A DNA stretch of 64,000 nt from Segnochrobactrum spirostomi (GCF_009600605.1 NZ_VWNA01000001.1:806001-870000); one strand, 5' to 3'. Positions 34,460-43,592 are shown, counted from the stretch's first letter. The notes: generated by a model not told the origin, from the sequence alone. A program made the numbers and translations.

Positions 34460-35358
34460 GCGAGAGGACCGCCGCCGTGACCTCTGCAACGCCCTCCGCC
34501 GCCCCCGCGCCCCCGCCGGCTGCCGCCCGCAAGACCCGGCGGCGCCCGCCGCTCTCCGCCATCATCGGCGGGGTGATCGTGCTCGTCATCGTCCTCGCCG
34601 CCCTGTTGGCGCCGCTGACGGCGCCTTACGGCGAGGCGGAACTCGTCGGCGGCGTCTGGGACCCGCCGAGTGCCGCAACCTGGCTCGGCACCGACAATAT
34701 CGGCCGCGACATGCTGACGAGGCTGATCTACGGCGGCCGCACCACGATCGGCATCGCCGTCGTCACCACGGCGGTCGCCTTCCTGATCGGTGTCACCCTC
34801 GGCTTCATCGCCGCGGCGATCGGCGGCTGGGTCGACACGGTGATGTCGCGCGGCATCGACATCCTCTTGTCGATCCCGGTGCTGATCTCGGCCCTCATGG
34901 TGCTGTCGGTGCTCGGCACCTCGATCCCGGTCCTGATCGGCACCATCGGCATCCTGGAATCGACGCGGGTCTATTTCGTGGGACGAGCCGTCGCGCGCAC
35001 CATCACCGTGCTCGATTATGTGGCGGTCGCCCGGCTGCGCGGCGAAGGGCTCGGCTGGATCATCGTGCGGGAGGTGCTGCCGAACGCGCTGCCGCCGCTG
35101 ATCGCGGAAGCGGGCCTTCGCTTCTGTTTCATCTTCCTGTTCATCGCCTCGCTCTCCTTCCTCGGCCTCGGCGTGCAGCCGCCCGCCGCGGACTGGGGCT
35201 CGATGGTTCGCGAGAACGCCCAGGCGATCAATTTCGGGCTCTATGCCCCGCTCTTTCCCGCCGGCGCCATCGCCGTCCTCACCATCGGGGTCAACTTGGT
35301 GATCGATTGGATGCTGACGCTCCATTCGCGCCCGAGCGGCCACGCGCTGGAGGTCTGA
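34456..35358 (+). CDS. peptide/opine ABC transporter permease (DppC-like)
   Basis: 300-residue permease with a 40-residue Pro/Ala-rich cytoplasmic start, six membrane segments, the WLGTDNIGRDMLTRLIYGGRT motif (about residue 74) of DppC proteins and the ATPase-contact loop YVAVARLRGEGLGWIIVREVLPNALPP. It overlaps the preceding permease by four bases and is followed after three bases by the ATPase gene. With the DppB-like partner it forms the membrane channel of the importer. Confidence 0.93.
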   Translation: MSERTAAVTSATPSAAPAPPPAAARKTRRRPPLSAIIGGVIVLVIVLAALLAPLTAPYGEAELVGGVWDPPSAATWLGTDNIGRDMLTRLIYGGRTTIGIAVVTTAVAFLIGVTLGFIAAAIGGWVDTVMSRGIDILLSIPVLISALMVLSVLGTSIPVLIGTIGILESTRVYFVGRAVARTITVLDYVAVARLRGEGLGWIIVREVLPNALPPLIAEAGLRFCFIFLFIASLSFLGLGVQPPAADWGSMVRENAQAINFGLYAPLFPAGAIAVLTIGVNLVIDWMLTLHSRPSGHALEV

Positions 35359-35361
35359 GCC

Positions 35362-37002
35362 ATGACCGACGTTCTCGAGGCCCCCGCCCCGGCCACTTCC
35401 ACCGTACTGCGTATGGAAGGCCTCCGCGTCGAGGCGGCGTCCGGCGCCGTGCTCGTGGACAATGTCGATGTCGAGCTCGCCCGCGGCGAGGTGCTCGGGC
35501 TGATCGGCGAATCCGGCGCCGGCAAGTCGACCATCGGGCTCGCCGCGCTCGCCTTCGCCCGGCCCGGCTGCCGCATCACCGGCGGTGAGATCGTGCTCGA
35601 CGGCACGGACCTGCGCGGCCTCTCTTCGGCCGGGCGCCGGCAGACCCGCGGCGTGCGGGTCGCCTACGTCGCCCAGAGCGCGGCGGCAGCGTTCAATCCG
35701 GCGATGAACCTCTACGATCAGGTCTGCGAAGGGCCGATCCGCCACGGCCTGATGGGCCGCGCCGAGGCCCGCGCCCGGGCGGTCGAAGTGTTCCGCGCCC
35801 TCGATCTGCCGGACCCCGAACATTTCGGTGAGCGCTATCCCCACCAGGTCTCCGGCGGCCAGTTGCAGCGCGCGATGGCGGCGATGGCGATGTCGTGCCG
35901 GCCGGACGTGCTGGTGCTCGACGAGCCGACCACCGCCCTCGACGTGACGACCCAGATCGAGGTGCTCGCCCACCTCAAGAAGCTCATCGCGCTCTACGGC
36001 ACCGCGGCGCTCTACATCACCCACGATCTCGCCGTGGTCGCCCAGATCGCCGACCGCATCATGGTGCTGCGCCACGGCAAGATGGTGGAGCAGGGCCCGA
36101 CCGAGGCGATCCTGAGCCGGCCGACGACCGATTATGCCCGCGCCCTGGTCGCCGAGCGGAAGGCCGCCGAACAGGGCACCGGCGCCGCCGAGGATGCCCG
36201 CGCCGAAACGGTGCTGGCGATCGAAGACCTCACCATCGCCTACGGCCAAAAGACGGCGGTGAAGGCCGCCCGCTTCACCGTCTCCAAGCACGAGACCGTC
36301 GCCGTCGTCGGCGAATCCGGCTCGGGCAAGACGACGCTCGCCTACGGCATCGCCGGCCAGGTGCCGGCGCGCTCCGGCACGGTGCGGTTCGCCGGCCAAG
36401 TGCTCGCCCCGTCGTTCGCCCGCCGCAGCCGCGAGGACCTCCGCCGCATCCAATATGTGTTCCAGCTTCCGGACGTCGCGCTCAATCCGCGCCAGACCAT
36501 CGGCGAGATCGTGGGGCGGCCGGCGACCTTCTATTTCGGCCTCAAGGGCGCAGCGCTCGCGGCCCGCGTCGCCGAGCTTCTGACCGAAGTCGGGCTCGAC
36601 CAGAGTTTCGCCACGCGCCGGCCCGGCGCCCTCTCCGGCGGCCAGAAGCAGCGTGTCTGCATCGCCCGGGCGCTGGCGGCGAAGCCGGACCTCATCATCT
36701 GCGACGAGGTGACCTCCGCGCTCGACCCGCTCGTCGCCGACGACATCCTGCGCCTGTTGCGCCGCCTTCAGGACGAACTCGGCGTCGCCTACCTCTTCAT
36801 CACCCACGATCTCGGCACGGTGCGCCGCATCGCCCACCGCGTCGTGGTGATGCTCAACGGCGAGATCGTCGCCGAGGGGCCGACGGCGGAGATCTTCACC
36901 AACCCGTCGCACCCCTACACCGCGAAGCTCCTCGCCTCCGTCCCCGAAATGCGCCCCGGCTGGCTCGAAGAGGTGCTGAAGAGCCGCGGGAGCGCGGAAT
37001 GA
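35362..37002 (+). CDS. fused dipeptide/opine ABC transporter ATP-binding protein (DppD-DppF fusion)
   Basis: 546-residue protein with two complete nucleotide-binding domains. The first (about 12-270) has GESGAGKST, VSGGQLQR and VLVLDEPTTALD; the second (about 287-535) has GESGSGKTT, LSGGQKQR and IICDEVTSALD. Both are canonical, so both ATP sites should work. In many bacteria these are two genes, DppD and DppF; fusion is common in rhizobia. It starts three bases after the permease stop. The family's C-terminal iron-sulfur Cys motif is not evident in either half. Confidence 0.93.
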   Translation: MTDVLEAPAPATSTVLRMEGLRVEAASGAVLVDNVDVELARGEVLGLIGESGAGKSTIGLAALAFARPGCRITGGEIVLDGTDLRGLSSAGRRQTRGVRVAYVAQSAAAAFNPAMNLYDQVCEGPIRHGLMGRAEARARAVEVFRALDLPDPEHFGERYPHQVSGGQLQRAMAAMAMSCRPDVLVLDEPTTALDVTTQIEVLAHLKKLIALYGTAALYITHDLAVVAQIADRIMVLRHGKMVEQGPTEAILSRPTTDYARALVAERKAAEQGTGAAEDARAETVLAIEDLTIAYGQKTAVKAARFTVSKHETVAVVGESGSGKTTLAYGIAGQVPARSGTVRFAGQVLAPSFARRSREDLRRIQYVFQLPDVALNPRQTIGEIVGRPATFYFGLKGAALAARVAELLTEVGLDQSFATRRPGALSGGQKQRVCIARALAAKPDLIICDEVTSALDPLVADDILRLLRRLQDELGVAYLFITHDLGTVRRIAHRVVVMLNGEIVAEGPTAEIFTNPSHPYTAKLLASVPEMRPGWLEEVLKSRGSAE

Positions 37003-37077
37003 TATCGCGGCGGCGCGCCATGCGGGCCCCTCGCGCCAGCAAGTGGATGACAGTGTCCCGCCGCTCACCGCCCTCTC

Positions 37078-37126
37078 CCTTCTCCCCGCTGGCGGGGAGA
37101 AGGTGGCCCGCAGGGCCGGATGAGGG
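37078..37126. repeat. CCTTCTCCCC palindromic intergenic repeat, copy 3
   Basis: 12-base palindrome CCTTCTCCCCGC-TG-GCGGGGAGAAGG (37078-37103), then TGGCCCGCAGGGCC (small hairpin) and GGATGAGGGG. Same order of parts as copy 1; head-to-head with copy 4. Confidence 0.72.
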
Positions 37127-37181
37127 GCGCTCCGAGACCTCTCTCGGGGGCAAGAGCGGCACGAGCCATCCGAGACGAAAG

Positions 37182-37231
37182 CCCCCTCATCCGCCCCTTC
37201 GGGGCACCTTCTCCCCCGAGGGGGCGAAGGG
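37182..37231. repeat. CCTTCTCCCC palindromic intergenic repeat, copy 4
   Basis: CCCCTCATCC, a GCCCC-TTC-GGGGC hairpin (37193-37205), ACCTTCTCCCCC and GGGGGCGAAGG. Inverted relative to copy 3, so transcripts through both could fold into one long hairpin of about 150 bases. Confidence 0.72.
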
Positions 37232-37356
37232 AGAGGCGGCTCTATTTGTGGCCGATGCGACAGCCCTCCCACACCGGGACCGGGTCGCGACGGTGCACCG
37301 TGACCCATCGGTTCAAACAGCCTCCCATCCCATCTCTCGCCGATAGAAGTGCCTCC

Positions 37357-39354
37357 ATGAGCGTCAGCGTCACCGAAAATCTCTGGATTCCGCTCGCCGA
37401 CGGCACCCGCCTCGCCGCGCGCCTGTGGCTGCCGGCCGATGCGGAGACCGTCCCGGTGCCGGCGGTTCTCGAATACATCCCCTACCGCAAGCGCGACGGG
37501 ACCCGGGACCGCGACGAGCCGATGCATCATTGGTTCGCCGAGAACGGCTATGCCGCGATCCGCGTCGACATGCGCGGCTCGGGCGAATCCGACGGACTCC
37601 TCGCCGACGAATATCTGAAGCAGGAGCAGGACGACGCCGTCGAGGCGATCGCCTGGATCGCCGCGCAGCCCTGGTGCACGGGGGCGGTCGGCATGATGGG
37701 CAAGAGCTGGGGCGGCTTCAATTCGCTGCAGGTCGCGGCCCGCCGCCCGCCGGCCTTGAAGGCGATCGTCACCGTCTGCTCGACCGACGACCGCTACGCC
37801 GACGACATCCACTACATGGGCGGCTGCCTCCTCAACGATAACCATTGGTGGGGCGCGATCATGCTCGCCTATCAGGCGCGCCCGCTCGATCCGGAGATCG
37901 TCGGCCCGACGTGGCGCGAGGATTGGCTGAGGCGGCTCGACGCCATGCCGCTCTGGCCCGGCCTCTGGATGGAGCACCCGCTGCGCGACGATTATTGGCG
38001 CCACGGCTCCGTCTGCGAGGATTTCTCGGCGATCGAATGCCCGGTGCTCGCGATCGGCGGCTGGGCGGATTCCTACACCAACGCCGTCCCCCGCCTGCTC
38101 GAAGGCTTGAGCGTGCCGCGCCAGGCGATCGTCGGCCCGTGGGCGCACATCTATCCCCAGGACGCGACGCCCGCGCCCGCCATCGGCTTCCTTCAGGAGG
38201 CCAAGCAATGGTGGGATCGCTGGCTCAAGGGCGAGGCGAACGGGGCCGAAGCGAAGCCGATGCTGCGCGCCTATGTCGAGGACTGGATGAAGCCCGAGAC
38301 GAGCCGGCCGGCTTCCGACGGCCGCTGGGTCGCGGAACCGGTCTGGCCGAGCCCGTCGATCGCGCCGCAGGTCCTCCACCTCGCCGATCAAGGCCTCGCC
38401 GCGACCGGCGCCCTGACGGCGGCGCGCGCCATCCGCTCCCCGCTCTGGACCGGCATCGCCGCCGGCGAATGGATGGGCACCGGTGTCGAGGGCGAGATGC
38501 CCGCCGACCAGCGGCTCGACGACGGCGGATCGCTGGTGTTCGACGGCGTGCCTCTCTCTGAACCGCTGGAGATCCTCGGCTTTCCCATCATCGAGCTCGA
38601 CCTGACGGCCGACAAGCCGACGGGCCAGATCGCCGTGCGCCTCGAAGAGGTCGCCCCGGACGGCGCGGCGCTCAGGGTCGCCTACGGCGTCCTCAACCTC
38701 ACCCATCGCAACGGCCACGAGCGCGCCGAGCCGCTTCGGCCCGGCGAGCGCTTCATGGTCCGTCTGCCGCTCAAGGTCGCCGGCCACCGCTTCGCCGCGG
38801 GGCACCGGCTGCGGATCGCGATCTCGACCGCCTATTGGCCGCTGCTGTGGCCGGCCGCGGACGCCACCACGCTGACGGTCCACGCCGGCCGCCTCGCCCT
38901 GCCCGTGCGCACCCCGCGCCCGGAGGACGCCTCAGTCGCTTTCGAGCCGCCGGCGCGCGGTCCGCGTGCCCCGAGCACCCGGATCACCGACGGCTCGATG
39001 GTCCGCTCCGCCTCGATCGACCTCATCGCCAACCGCGCGACCTACATCACCGACGGTCGCGGCGGGCTGTTCGGCGAGGGCGTCGTGCGCTTCGACGAGA
39101 TCGGCACCTCCAACGCCCACGATCTGCGGCGTGAGCTGACGATCTCCGGCGACGATCCGCTCTCGGCCCGCTACCGCATCGATCAGGCCTACGAGATCGG
39201 CCGCGACGGCTGGCGCATCCGCATCGAAACCGTGTCGGAGCTCACCGCCGACGCCACCGCGTTCCGCCTCACCGCCCATCTCCGGGCGTTCGAGAACGGC
39301 GCGCTGGTGCGCGAACGGTCCTGGGACGAGCGCTACGCGAGGGATGGCGTGTGA
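37357..39354 (+). CDS. CocE/NonD family hydrolase (X-Pro dipeptidyl-peptidase-like)
   Basis: 665-residue serine hydrolase. The N-terminal alpha/beta domain has the nucleophile elbow GKSWGG (about residue 111), RVDMRGSGESDG (about 68), an acid region with GGWADSY and the catalytic His in VGPWAH (about 263). It is followed by a jelly-roll XPDP C-terminal domain from about residue 330. CocE-type enzymes hydrolyse esters or amides such as cocaine or glutaryl-7-ACA; the natural substrate is unknown. It lies downstream of a peptide-type importer but is separated by repeats. It overlaps the following regulator gene by 11 bases. Confidence 0.9.
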   Translation: MSVSVTENLWIPLADGTRLAARLWLPADAETVPVPAVLEYIPYRKRDGTRDRDEPMHHWFAENGYAAIRVDMRGSGESDGLLADEYLKQEQDDAVEAIAWIAAQPWCTGAVGMMGKSWGGFNSLQVAARRPPALKAIVTVCSTDDRYADDIHYMGGCLLNDNHWWGAIMLAYQARPLDPEIVGPTWREDWLRRLDAMPLWPGLWMEHPLRDDYWRHGSVCEDFSAIECPVLAIGGWADSYTNAVPRLLEGLSVPRQAIVGPWAHIYPQDATPAPAIGFLQEAKQWWDRWLKGEANGAEAKPMLRAYVEDWMKPETSRPASDGRWVAEPVWPSPSIAPQVLHLADQGLAATGALTAARAIRSPLWTGIAAGEWMGTGVEGEMPADQRLDDGGSLVFDGVPLSEPLEILGFPIIELDLTADKPTGQIAVRLEEVAPDGAALRVAYGVLNLTHRNGHERAEPLRPGERFMVRLPLKVAGHRFAAGHRLRIAISTAYWPLLWPAADATTLTVHAGRLALPVRTPRPEDASVAFEPPARGPRAPSTRITDGSMVRSASIDLIANRATYITDGRGGLFGEGVVRFDEIGTSNAHDLRRELTISGDDPLSARYRIDQAYEIGRDGWRIRIETVSELTADATAFRLTAHLRAFENGALVRERSWDERYARDGV

Positions 39355-40432
39355 GCGCACTGGTGGCGGGAGAGCGCAGACGCGGCGCCGGTCCCGCCCG
39401 GGCGCGGACCGCTGCGCGCTCTTCCAGCCCTACCGCGGCAGCGGGCCGGAGCCGGTCGGTTTTCTCCTGGTGCCGCGCTTCTCGATGATGGCCTTCATCT
39501 CGGCCGTCGAGCCCTTGCGGGTCGCCAACCGCTTCGCCGGACGGACCTTGTTCTCCTGGCATATCTTCTCGGCCGACGGCGGGCCGGTCGAGGCCTCGAA
39601 CGGCATGAGCCTCGCCGCCGAGGCGGCGGTCGACAAGGCGGCGGTGCCGACCTTGATCGTGTGCGCCGGGTTCGACCCGCGCGCCCAGGGCAAGAAGCCG
39701 CTGATCGCCACGCTGCGCCGCCTCGCCCACCGCGGCGTGACGCTCGGCGCCCTCGATACCGGCGCCCATCTCCTCGCCCGCGCCGGCCTGCTCGACGACA
39801 GCCGGGTGACGATGCATTGGGAAGCGGTGCCGGCCTTCCGCGAGGATTTTCCGGACATCGAGGTCAGCGACGAACTGTTCGAGATCGGCAACGGCCATTT
39901 CACCTGCGCCGGCGGCACCGCGGCGATCGACCTGATGCTCGACATGATCGCCCGCAAGCACGGCTCCGAGCTCGCGGTGAAGATCTCCGAACAATTCATC
40001 CACGAGCGCATCCGCGACCGTCACGACGCCCAGCGCCTGAAGCTCGCCAAACGGCTCGGCGTCACCAATTCCCGCGTCATCCGCATTGTCGAGCTGATGG
40101 AGCGCCATCTCGACGAGCCGCTCTCGGCGCGCCGCCTCGCCTCGTCCGCCGGCGTGTCGGGCCGCCAGCTCGAACGGCTTTTCCGCGCCAATCTCGGCGT
40201 CACGCCCGGCGCCTATTATCTCGGGCTCCGGCTCCAGCGGGTGCGCCAGCTTCTGCGCGAGACCGACAAGAGCGTGCTCGAAATCGCCCTCGCCTGCGGC
40301 TTCACCTCGGCCTCCTCCGTCTCCCGCGCCTACCGTGCCCGCTTCGGCGTCGCGCCGAGCCAGGACCGTAAGGAAGAGCGCGACGGTGGCGGCCCCCAGC
40401 GGCCGGCGATCGCAGCGGAGCGGCGGCCCTGA
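39344..40432 (+). CDS. GlxA/CdhR-like transcriptional regulator (DJ-1/PfpI + AraC HTH)
   Basis: 362-residue regulator. An N-terminal class I glutamine-amidotransferase-like (DJ-1/PfpI) domain (about 35-200; VGFLLVPRFSMMAF, ALDTGAHLLARAGLL, CAGGTAAIDLML) lacks the nucleophile Cys of the enzymes. A C-terminal AraC domain (about 255-350) has two helix-turn-helices (SARRLASSAGVSGRQLERLF; LEIALACGFTSASSVSRAYRA with P at the end). This architecture is shared with the choline/carnitine regulators GbdR and CdhR. The first 30 residues look atypical, so the true start may be later. It overlaps the hydrolase gene by 11 bases. Confidence 0.85.
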   Translation: MACERTGGGRAQTRRRSRPGADRCALFQPYRGSGPEPVGFLLVPRFSMMAFISAVEPLRVANRFAGRTLFSWHIFSADGGPVEASNGMSLAAEAAVDKAAVPTLIVCAGFDPRAQGKKPLIATLRRLAHRGVTLGALDTGAHLLARAGLLDDSRVTMHWEAVPAFREDFPDIEVSDELFEIGNGHFTCAGGTAAIDLMLDMIARKHGSELAVKISEQFIHERIRDRHDAQRLKLAKRLGVTNSRVIRIVELMERHLDEPLSARRLASSAGVSGRQLERLFRANLGVTPGAYYLGLRLQRVRQLLRETDKSVLEIALACGFTSASSVSRAYRARFGVAPSQDRKEERDGGGPQRPAIAAERRP

Positions 40433-40562
40433 TGTCGCCTCGGTCATATCCCGTGACGCAAACGCCCTCTATGGTGCGCGCCGGCGGACCGAGGGTCCCC
40501 CCTGCGATGGTCCCCCTTCCAGAGGCGGTACGAAGCCGCCATTTCCACCCGAGGAGAAGACG

Positions 40563-41102
40563 ATGAGCGAAATCTGGTTCCGCACCGGCGAGGCGACGGT
40601 TCTGGCGGCCGAAGGCCAATACACGGATGCCATGCCCGAGGTGCTGATCGGTTCCGTGCGCGGTCCGGCCGGCCATGCCTTCGCGGGCATGATGGGCCAG
40701 GTCGTCGGCCACACCCGCATGTTCGTGATCCGCGACCTCAACCAGCTCGTCCGTCCGGCCGCGATGATGACGACGAAGGTGACGATCGACAACGCGGCCT
40801 ATGTCGGCCTGCTCGGCGGCGTGGTGCAGGGTGCGGTCGGCGACGCCATCGTCGACGCGGTGATCGAGGGCATCCTGCCGAAGGATCAGGTGGACGAGAT
40901 CTGCATCATCGTCACCCTGTGGCTGGACCCGCGCTGCGCCACCCATGCCGAACTCGACAAGAAGAACCTCTACGACACCAACTACGAAGCGATGAAACTC
41001 GCCCTCGCCCGCGCCATGAAGGGCGAGCCGACGATCGACGAGCTCATCGCCAACCGCAAGACGGTGAAGCACTACACGCTCGACGGCATCGTCGAATACT
41101 GA
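40563..41102 (+). CDS. formaldehyde-activating enzyme (Fae) homologue lacking the catalytic His
   Basis: 179-residue protein clearly homologous to Fae, which condenses formaldehyde with tetrahydromethanopterin: IGSVRGPAGHAFAGM, TTKVTIDN, VGDAIVDAVIEGILPKDQVDEI and NYEAMKLALARAMKGEP align with the family. The catalytic histidine of canonical Fae (in AHIDLIIG) is replaced by Met24 here (AMPEVLIG), so ordinary Fae chemistry is unlikely. It matches Fae-like paralogues of unknown role. A strong GAGGAGAAG ribosome site precedes the ATG. It is followed by an MBL-fold hydrolase gene; no other methanopterin-pathway gene is in the window. Confidence 0.88.
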   Translation: MSEIWFRTGEATVLAAEGQYTDAMPEVLIGSVRGPAGHAFAGMMGQVVGHTRMFVIRDLNQLVRPAAMMTTKVTIDNAAYVGLLGGVVQGAVGDAIVDAVIEGILPKDQVDEICIIVTLWLDPRCATHAELDKKNLYDTNYEAMKLALARAMKGEPTIDELIANRKTVKHYTLDGIVEY

Positions 41103-41236
41103 GGCTTCGCGCGCATCACGCGCTTGAACGCGAACCCGGCCGGGAGCAACCTTCCGGCCGGGTTCGTCATTTCGATCAAGCCGGTGCCGACGGGGCGCCG
41201 GGTCGGAGCGATGCCGGAACCGCGGGAGACGAGCGA

Positions 41237-42373
41237 ATGACGACGAACGAATTCCGCGACGGACGGCTCATCCTGGTGAGCGGGCTCGACGGCAAGTCGC
41301 CGGCCTGCTTCCTCATCGAATCCGGCGGGCGCCGCATCCTGCTCGATCTCGGCGTTGGGGCGAACGGCGAGCCCGTCGAGGGCATCGACCGCATCGGCCG
41401 GGTCGACGCCCTCCTCATCTCGCATTGCCACACCGACCATGTCGGCGGCCTCATCCACCTCGACCGCATCGGCAACCCGCCTGTGTTCGCGACCGAAGAG
41501 ACGTGGTCGATCGTCGACCGGCTGCATCCGGGCGCGCCGAAGCAGGTACCGCCCGCCTCGCTGCGGAAGCTGCTGCCGCTCCAGGGCTCGCTCGAAATCT
41601 CCGGCATCGAGGTCAAGACCGGCCGCGACGGCCACGCCCCCGGCGGCGTCTGGCTGTGGCTCGGGCTCGCCGACGGCTTCCTCTATACCGGCGATTATTC
41701 GACCGAATCCGTCGTCTATCCATTCGACGAGACGCCGAAGGCGGCGCTCGCCCTGGTCGATGCCTCTTATGGCGGGCACACGGAAGCGATCGAGCCGCAG
41801 GTCGCCCGCCTGGCCGAGAAGATCGCGGGTGGCGCGGTGCTTCCCGTGCCGGTCGGCGGACGCGGGCCGGAGATCGCGCTGCGGCTCGAAGAACTCGGCC
41901 TGCCGCGCGCCTGGCTCGACCCCAACGTGTTCGAGCAGATGGAGCGCCTCGCCTCGGCGATGGACCGCTCGGCCGAGACGACGGCCCATGCCGCCGCCGC
42001 GCGCTTCCTCGCCGAACCGATGGCGGCCGAGCCCAAGCCGACCGACATCGTGATCTGCACCAACGGCGCCGCCGACGACGGCATGTCGGCCGAGCTCCTC
42101 GCCCGCTGGGGCGGGTCGGTGCCGTTCGTGTTCACCGGCCACGTGCCGAAGGAGACGCCCGCCCACGAGGCGGTGGCGCGCGGCCACGCGACCATCCACC
42201 GGATCAACGTCCACCCCCGTCTCGGCGACAATGCCCGCTTGGCCCGGGTGATCGGCGCGCGGCGCGTCGTGCCCGGTTTCAGCACCGACGAGGGACGCGC
42301 GGCCCTCGCGGCGGCGCTCAGCGGCGACCCGATCGCCGTCGTCACCGACCGCGAAATCCCGCTCGCCGGCTGA
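41237..42373 (+). CDS. MBL fold metallo-hydrolase
   Basis: 378-residue metallo-beta-lactamase-fold protein. The metal motif SHCHTDHVGG (about residues 61-70), YTGDYS (about 155) with the bridging Asp and a late FTGHVPKET segment (about 300) fit the long MBL class related to RNA-processing and beta-CASP-type hydrolases. The C-terminal Ser-Thr-Asp-Glu-Gly-Arg region resembles that class too. It sits 134 bases after the Fae-like gene on the same strand. The ATG at 41237 follows GGGAGACGAGCGA. Substrate unknown. Confidence 0.88.
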   Translation: MTTNEFRDGRLILVSGLDGKSPACFLIESGGRRILLDLGVGANGEPVEGIDRIGRVDALLISHCHTDHVGGLIHLDRIGNPPVFATEETWSIVDRLHPGAPKQVPPASLRKLLPLQGSLEISGIEVKTGRDGHAPGGVWLWLGLADGFLYTGDYSTESVVYPFDETPKAALALVDASYGGHTEAIEPQVARLAEKIAGGAVLPVPVGGRGPEIALRLEELGLPRAWLDPNVFEQMERLASAMDRSAETTAHAAAARFLAEPMAAEPKPTDIVICTNGAADDGMSAELLARWGGSVPFVFTGHVPKETPAHEAVARGHATIHRINVHPRLGDNARLARVIGARRVVPGFSTDEGRAALAAALSGDPIAVVTDREIPLAG

Positions 42374-42412
42374 ACCTCCCGCAGTGCAGCGCGGCGATGA
42401 TGCGGCGCATGA

Positions 42413-42440
42413 TTGACGCACCTCAGAAAATGATGGGAAT
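42413..42440 (+). promoter_or_regulatory. possible promoter for the lacI-xylBA operon
   Basis: TTGACG (42413-42418), 16-base spacer, GGGAAT (42435-42440), 70 bases before the regulator start codon and 40 after the preceding gene. The -35 is good and the -10 weak. An AT-richer patch CAGAAAATGATGGGAATT spans the -10 region. Confidence 0.3.
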
Positions 42441-42509
42441 TTGCCGGGTCGCCCGCTAGAGAAGGCGATGAAGCCTGCACCTTGCGATGGTGCGCTCCGG
42501 AGGAATTCC

Positions 42510-43535
42510 TTGGCCAAGGCCACTCTCGAGGATGTCGCCCGCCTCGCCGGCGTGAGTCTCGCGACCGTCGATCGCGTCCTCAACCGGCGCCCCGGCGTGC
42601 GCGCCACGACCGTCGAGAAGGTCGAGAACGCCGTCGCCACGCTGGGCTACCGGCCGGACCCTTTCGCGGCGCGGCTCGCCCGCGCGACCCGGCTGAAATT
42701 CTGCTTCATCCTGCCGGTGCGGGCGACCTCGTTCACCATCATGTTGGAGGCGGAAGCCCGGCTCGCGGCCCGCTGGCTCGCCGAGCAGCGCGCCGAGATC
42801 GTGGTGCGCCGCGTCGACGTGTTCGATCCCGCGATCCTGTCGAGGGCCCTCGCCGAGCTCGAGCCCGGCATCGACGGCGTCGCCTTGGTCGCCCTCGATC
42901 ATCCGGCGGTCCGCGCGGCGATCGACGGCCTCGTCGAGCGGGGCATCGCCGTCGTCACCCTCGTCTCCGACGTGCCGAGCGCCCGGCGCGAACACTTCGT
43001 CGGCATCGACAACTCGGCCGCCGGCCGCACCGCGGCGAGCCTGATCGGGCGGTTCACCGCCGGACGGCCGGGCAAGATCGGCGTCGTCGCCGGCTCGTTC
43101 GCCCTGCGTGACCACGCCGAGCGGCTGTTCGGCTTCCAGCAGGTGATCTCCGCCGAATATCCGACCCTGACGGTGCTGCCGCCGCGGGAGGGACGCGACG
43201 ATTTCGCCCTCAACCGCGTCGCCGTCGGCGAACTCCTCGAAAACCACCCCGACCTTCTCGCCGTCTATTCGATCGGGGCCGGCAACCGCGGCATCGTCGA
43301 AGCGCTCGAGGCGGCCGGCCGTGCTCAAGACGTCGTGTTCATCGGTCATGAACTGACGCAGCATTCTCGCCAATGGCTGCTCAGCGGGGTGATGGACGTC
43401 GTCATCGACCAGAACCCGGGCCATGAGGTGCGTTCCGCAGCGCGCATCCTGCTCGCGCGCTGCACCGGCGGCTCGGTGCTCGAAAGCCAGGAGAAGATCC
43501 GCATCGGAATCTATATCCGCGACAACCTGCCATAG
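42510..43535 (+). CDS. LacI family transcriptional regulator of the xylose operon
   Basis: 341-residue LacI/GalR-type regulator. The N-terminal helix-turn-helix and hinge (TLEDVARLAGVSLATVDRVLNRRPGVR, then GYRPDPFAARLAR) precede a periplasmic-binding-protein-like sugar sensor (about 60-335) with VGIDNSAAGRTAA and GHELTQHSR. The start is a TTG with CCGGAGGAA seven bases before it; an ATG at 42468 is possible but lacks a ribosome site. It is directly upstream of xylB-xylA on the same strand and is probably the xylose-responsive repressor, autoregulated with the operon. Confidence 0.88.
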   Translation: MAKATLEDVARLAGVSLATVDRVLNRRPGVRATTVEKVENAVATLGYRPDPFAARLARATRLKFCFILPVRATSFTIMLEAEARLAARWLAEQRAEIVVRRVDVFDPAILSRALAELEPGIDGVALVALDHPAVRAAIDGLVERGIAVVTLVSDVPSARREHFVGIDNSAAGRTAASLIGRFTAGRPGKIGVVAGSFALRDHAERLFGFQQVISAEYPTLTVLPPREGRDDFALNRVAVGELLENHPDLLAVYSIGAGNRGIVEALEAAGRAQDVVFIGHELTQHSRQWLLSGVMDVVIDQNPGHEVRSAARILLARCTGGSVLESQEKIRIGIYIRDNLP

Positions 43536-43592
43536 GGTCTCACCCGCCACGGCGTGCTGAAAAGCGCCGGGCAAATTTGAGGTACGCTCCTC

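Larger units (their letters stand above)
37003..37356. other. 354-base intergenic region with two palindromic repeat copies
   Basis: Between the fused ATPase and the CocE-type hydrolase, both on the plus strand. It is largely made of two copies of the CCTTCTCCCC repeat in opposite orientation (37078-37126 and 37182-37231). No gene was seen. The last 100 bases probably hold the hydrolase promoter, not identified. Confidence 0.55.

Noticed and set aside
37003-37356. CRISPR-like reading of the repeated CCTTCTCCCC units
   Set aside because: Only two copies per gap, in opposite orientation and with internal palindromes; there are no regularly spaced direct repeats or cas genes.
34387-38883. A 1498-codon open frame on the minus strand across the permease, fused ATPase and CocE-type genes
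   Set aside because: It is the antisense shadow of well-supported genes in GC-rich DNA: arginine/aspartate/glycine-rich, no family motif, and it crosses two intergenic repeats.
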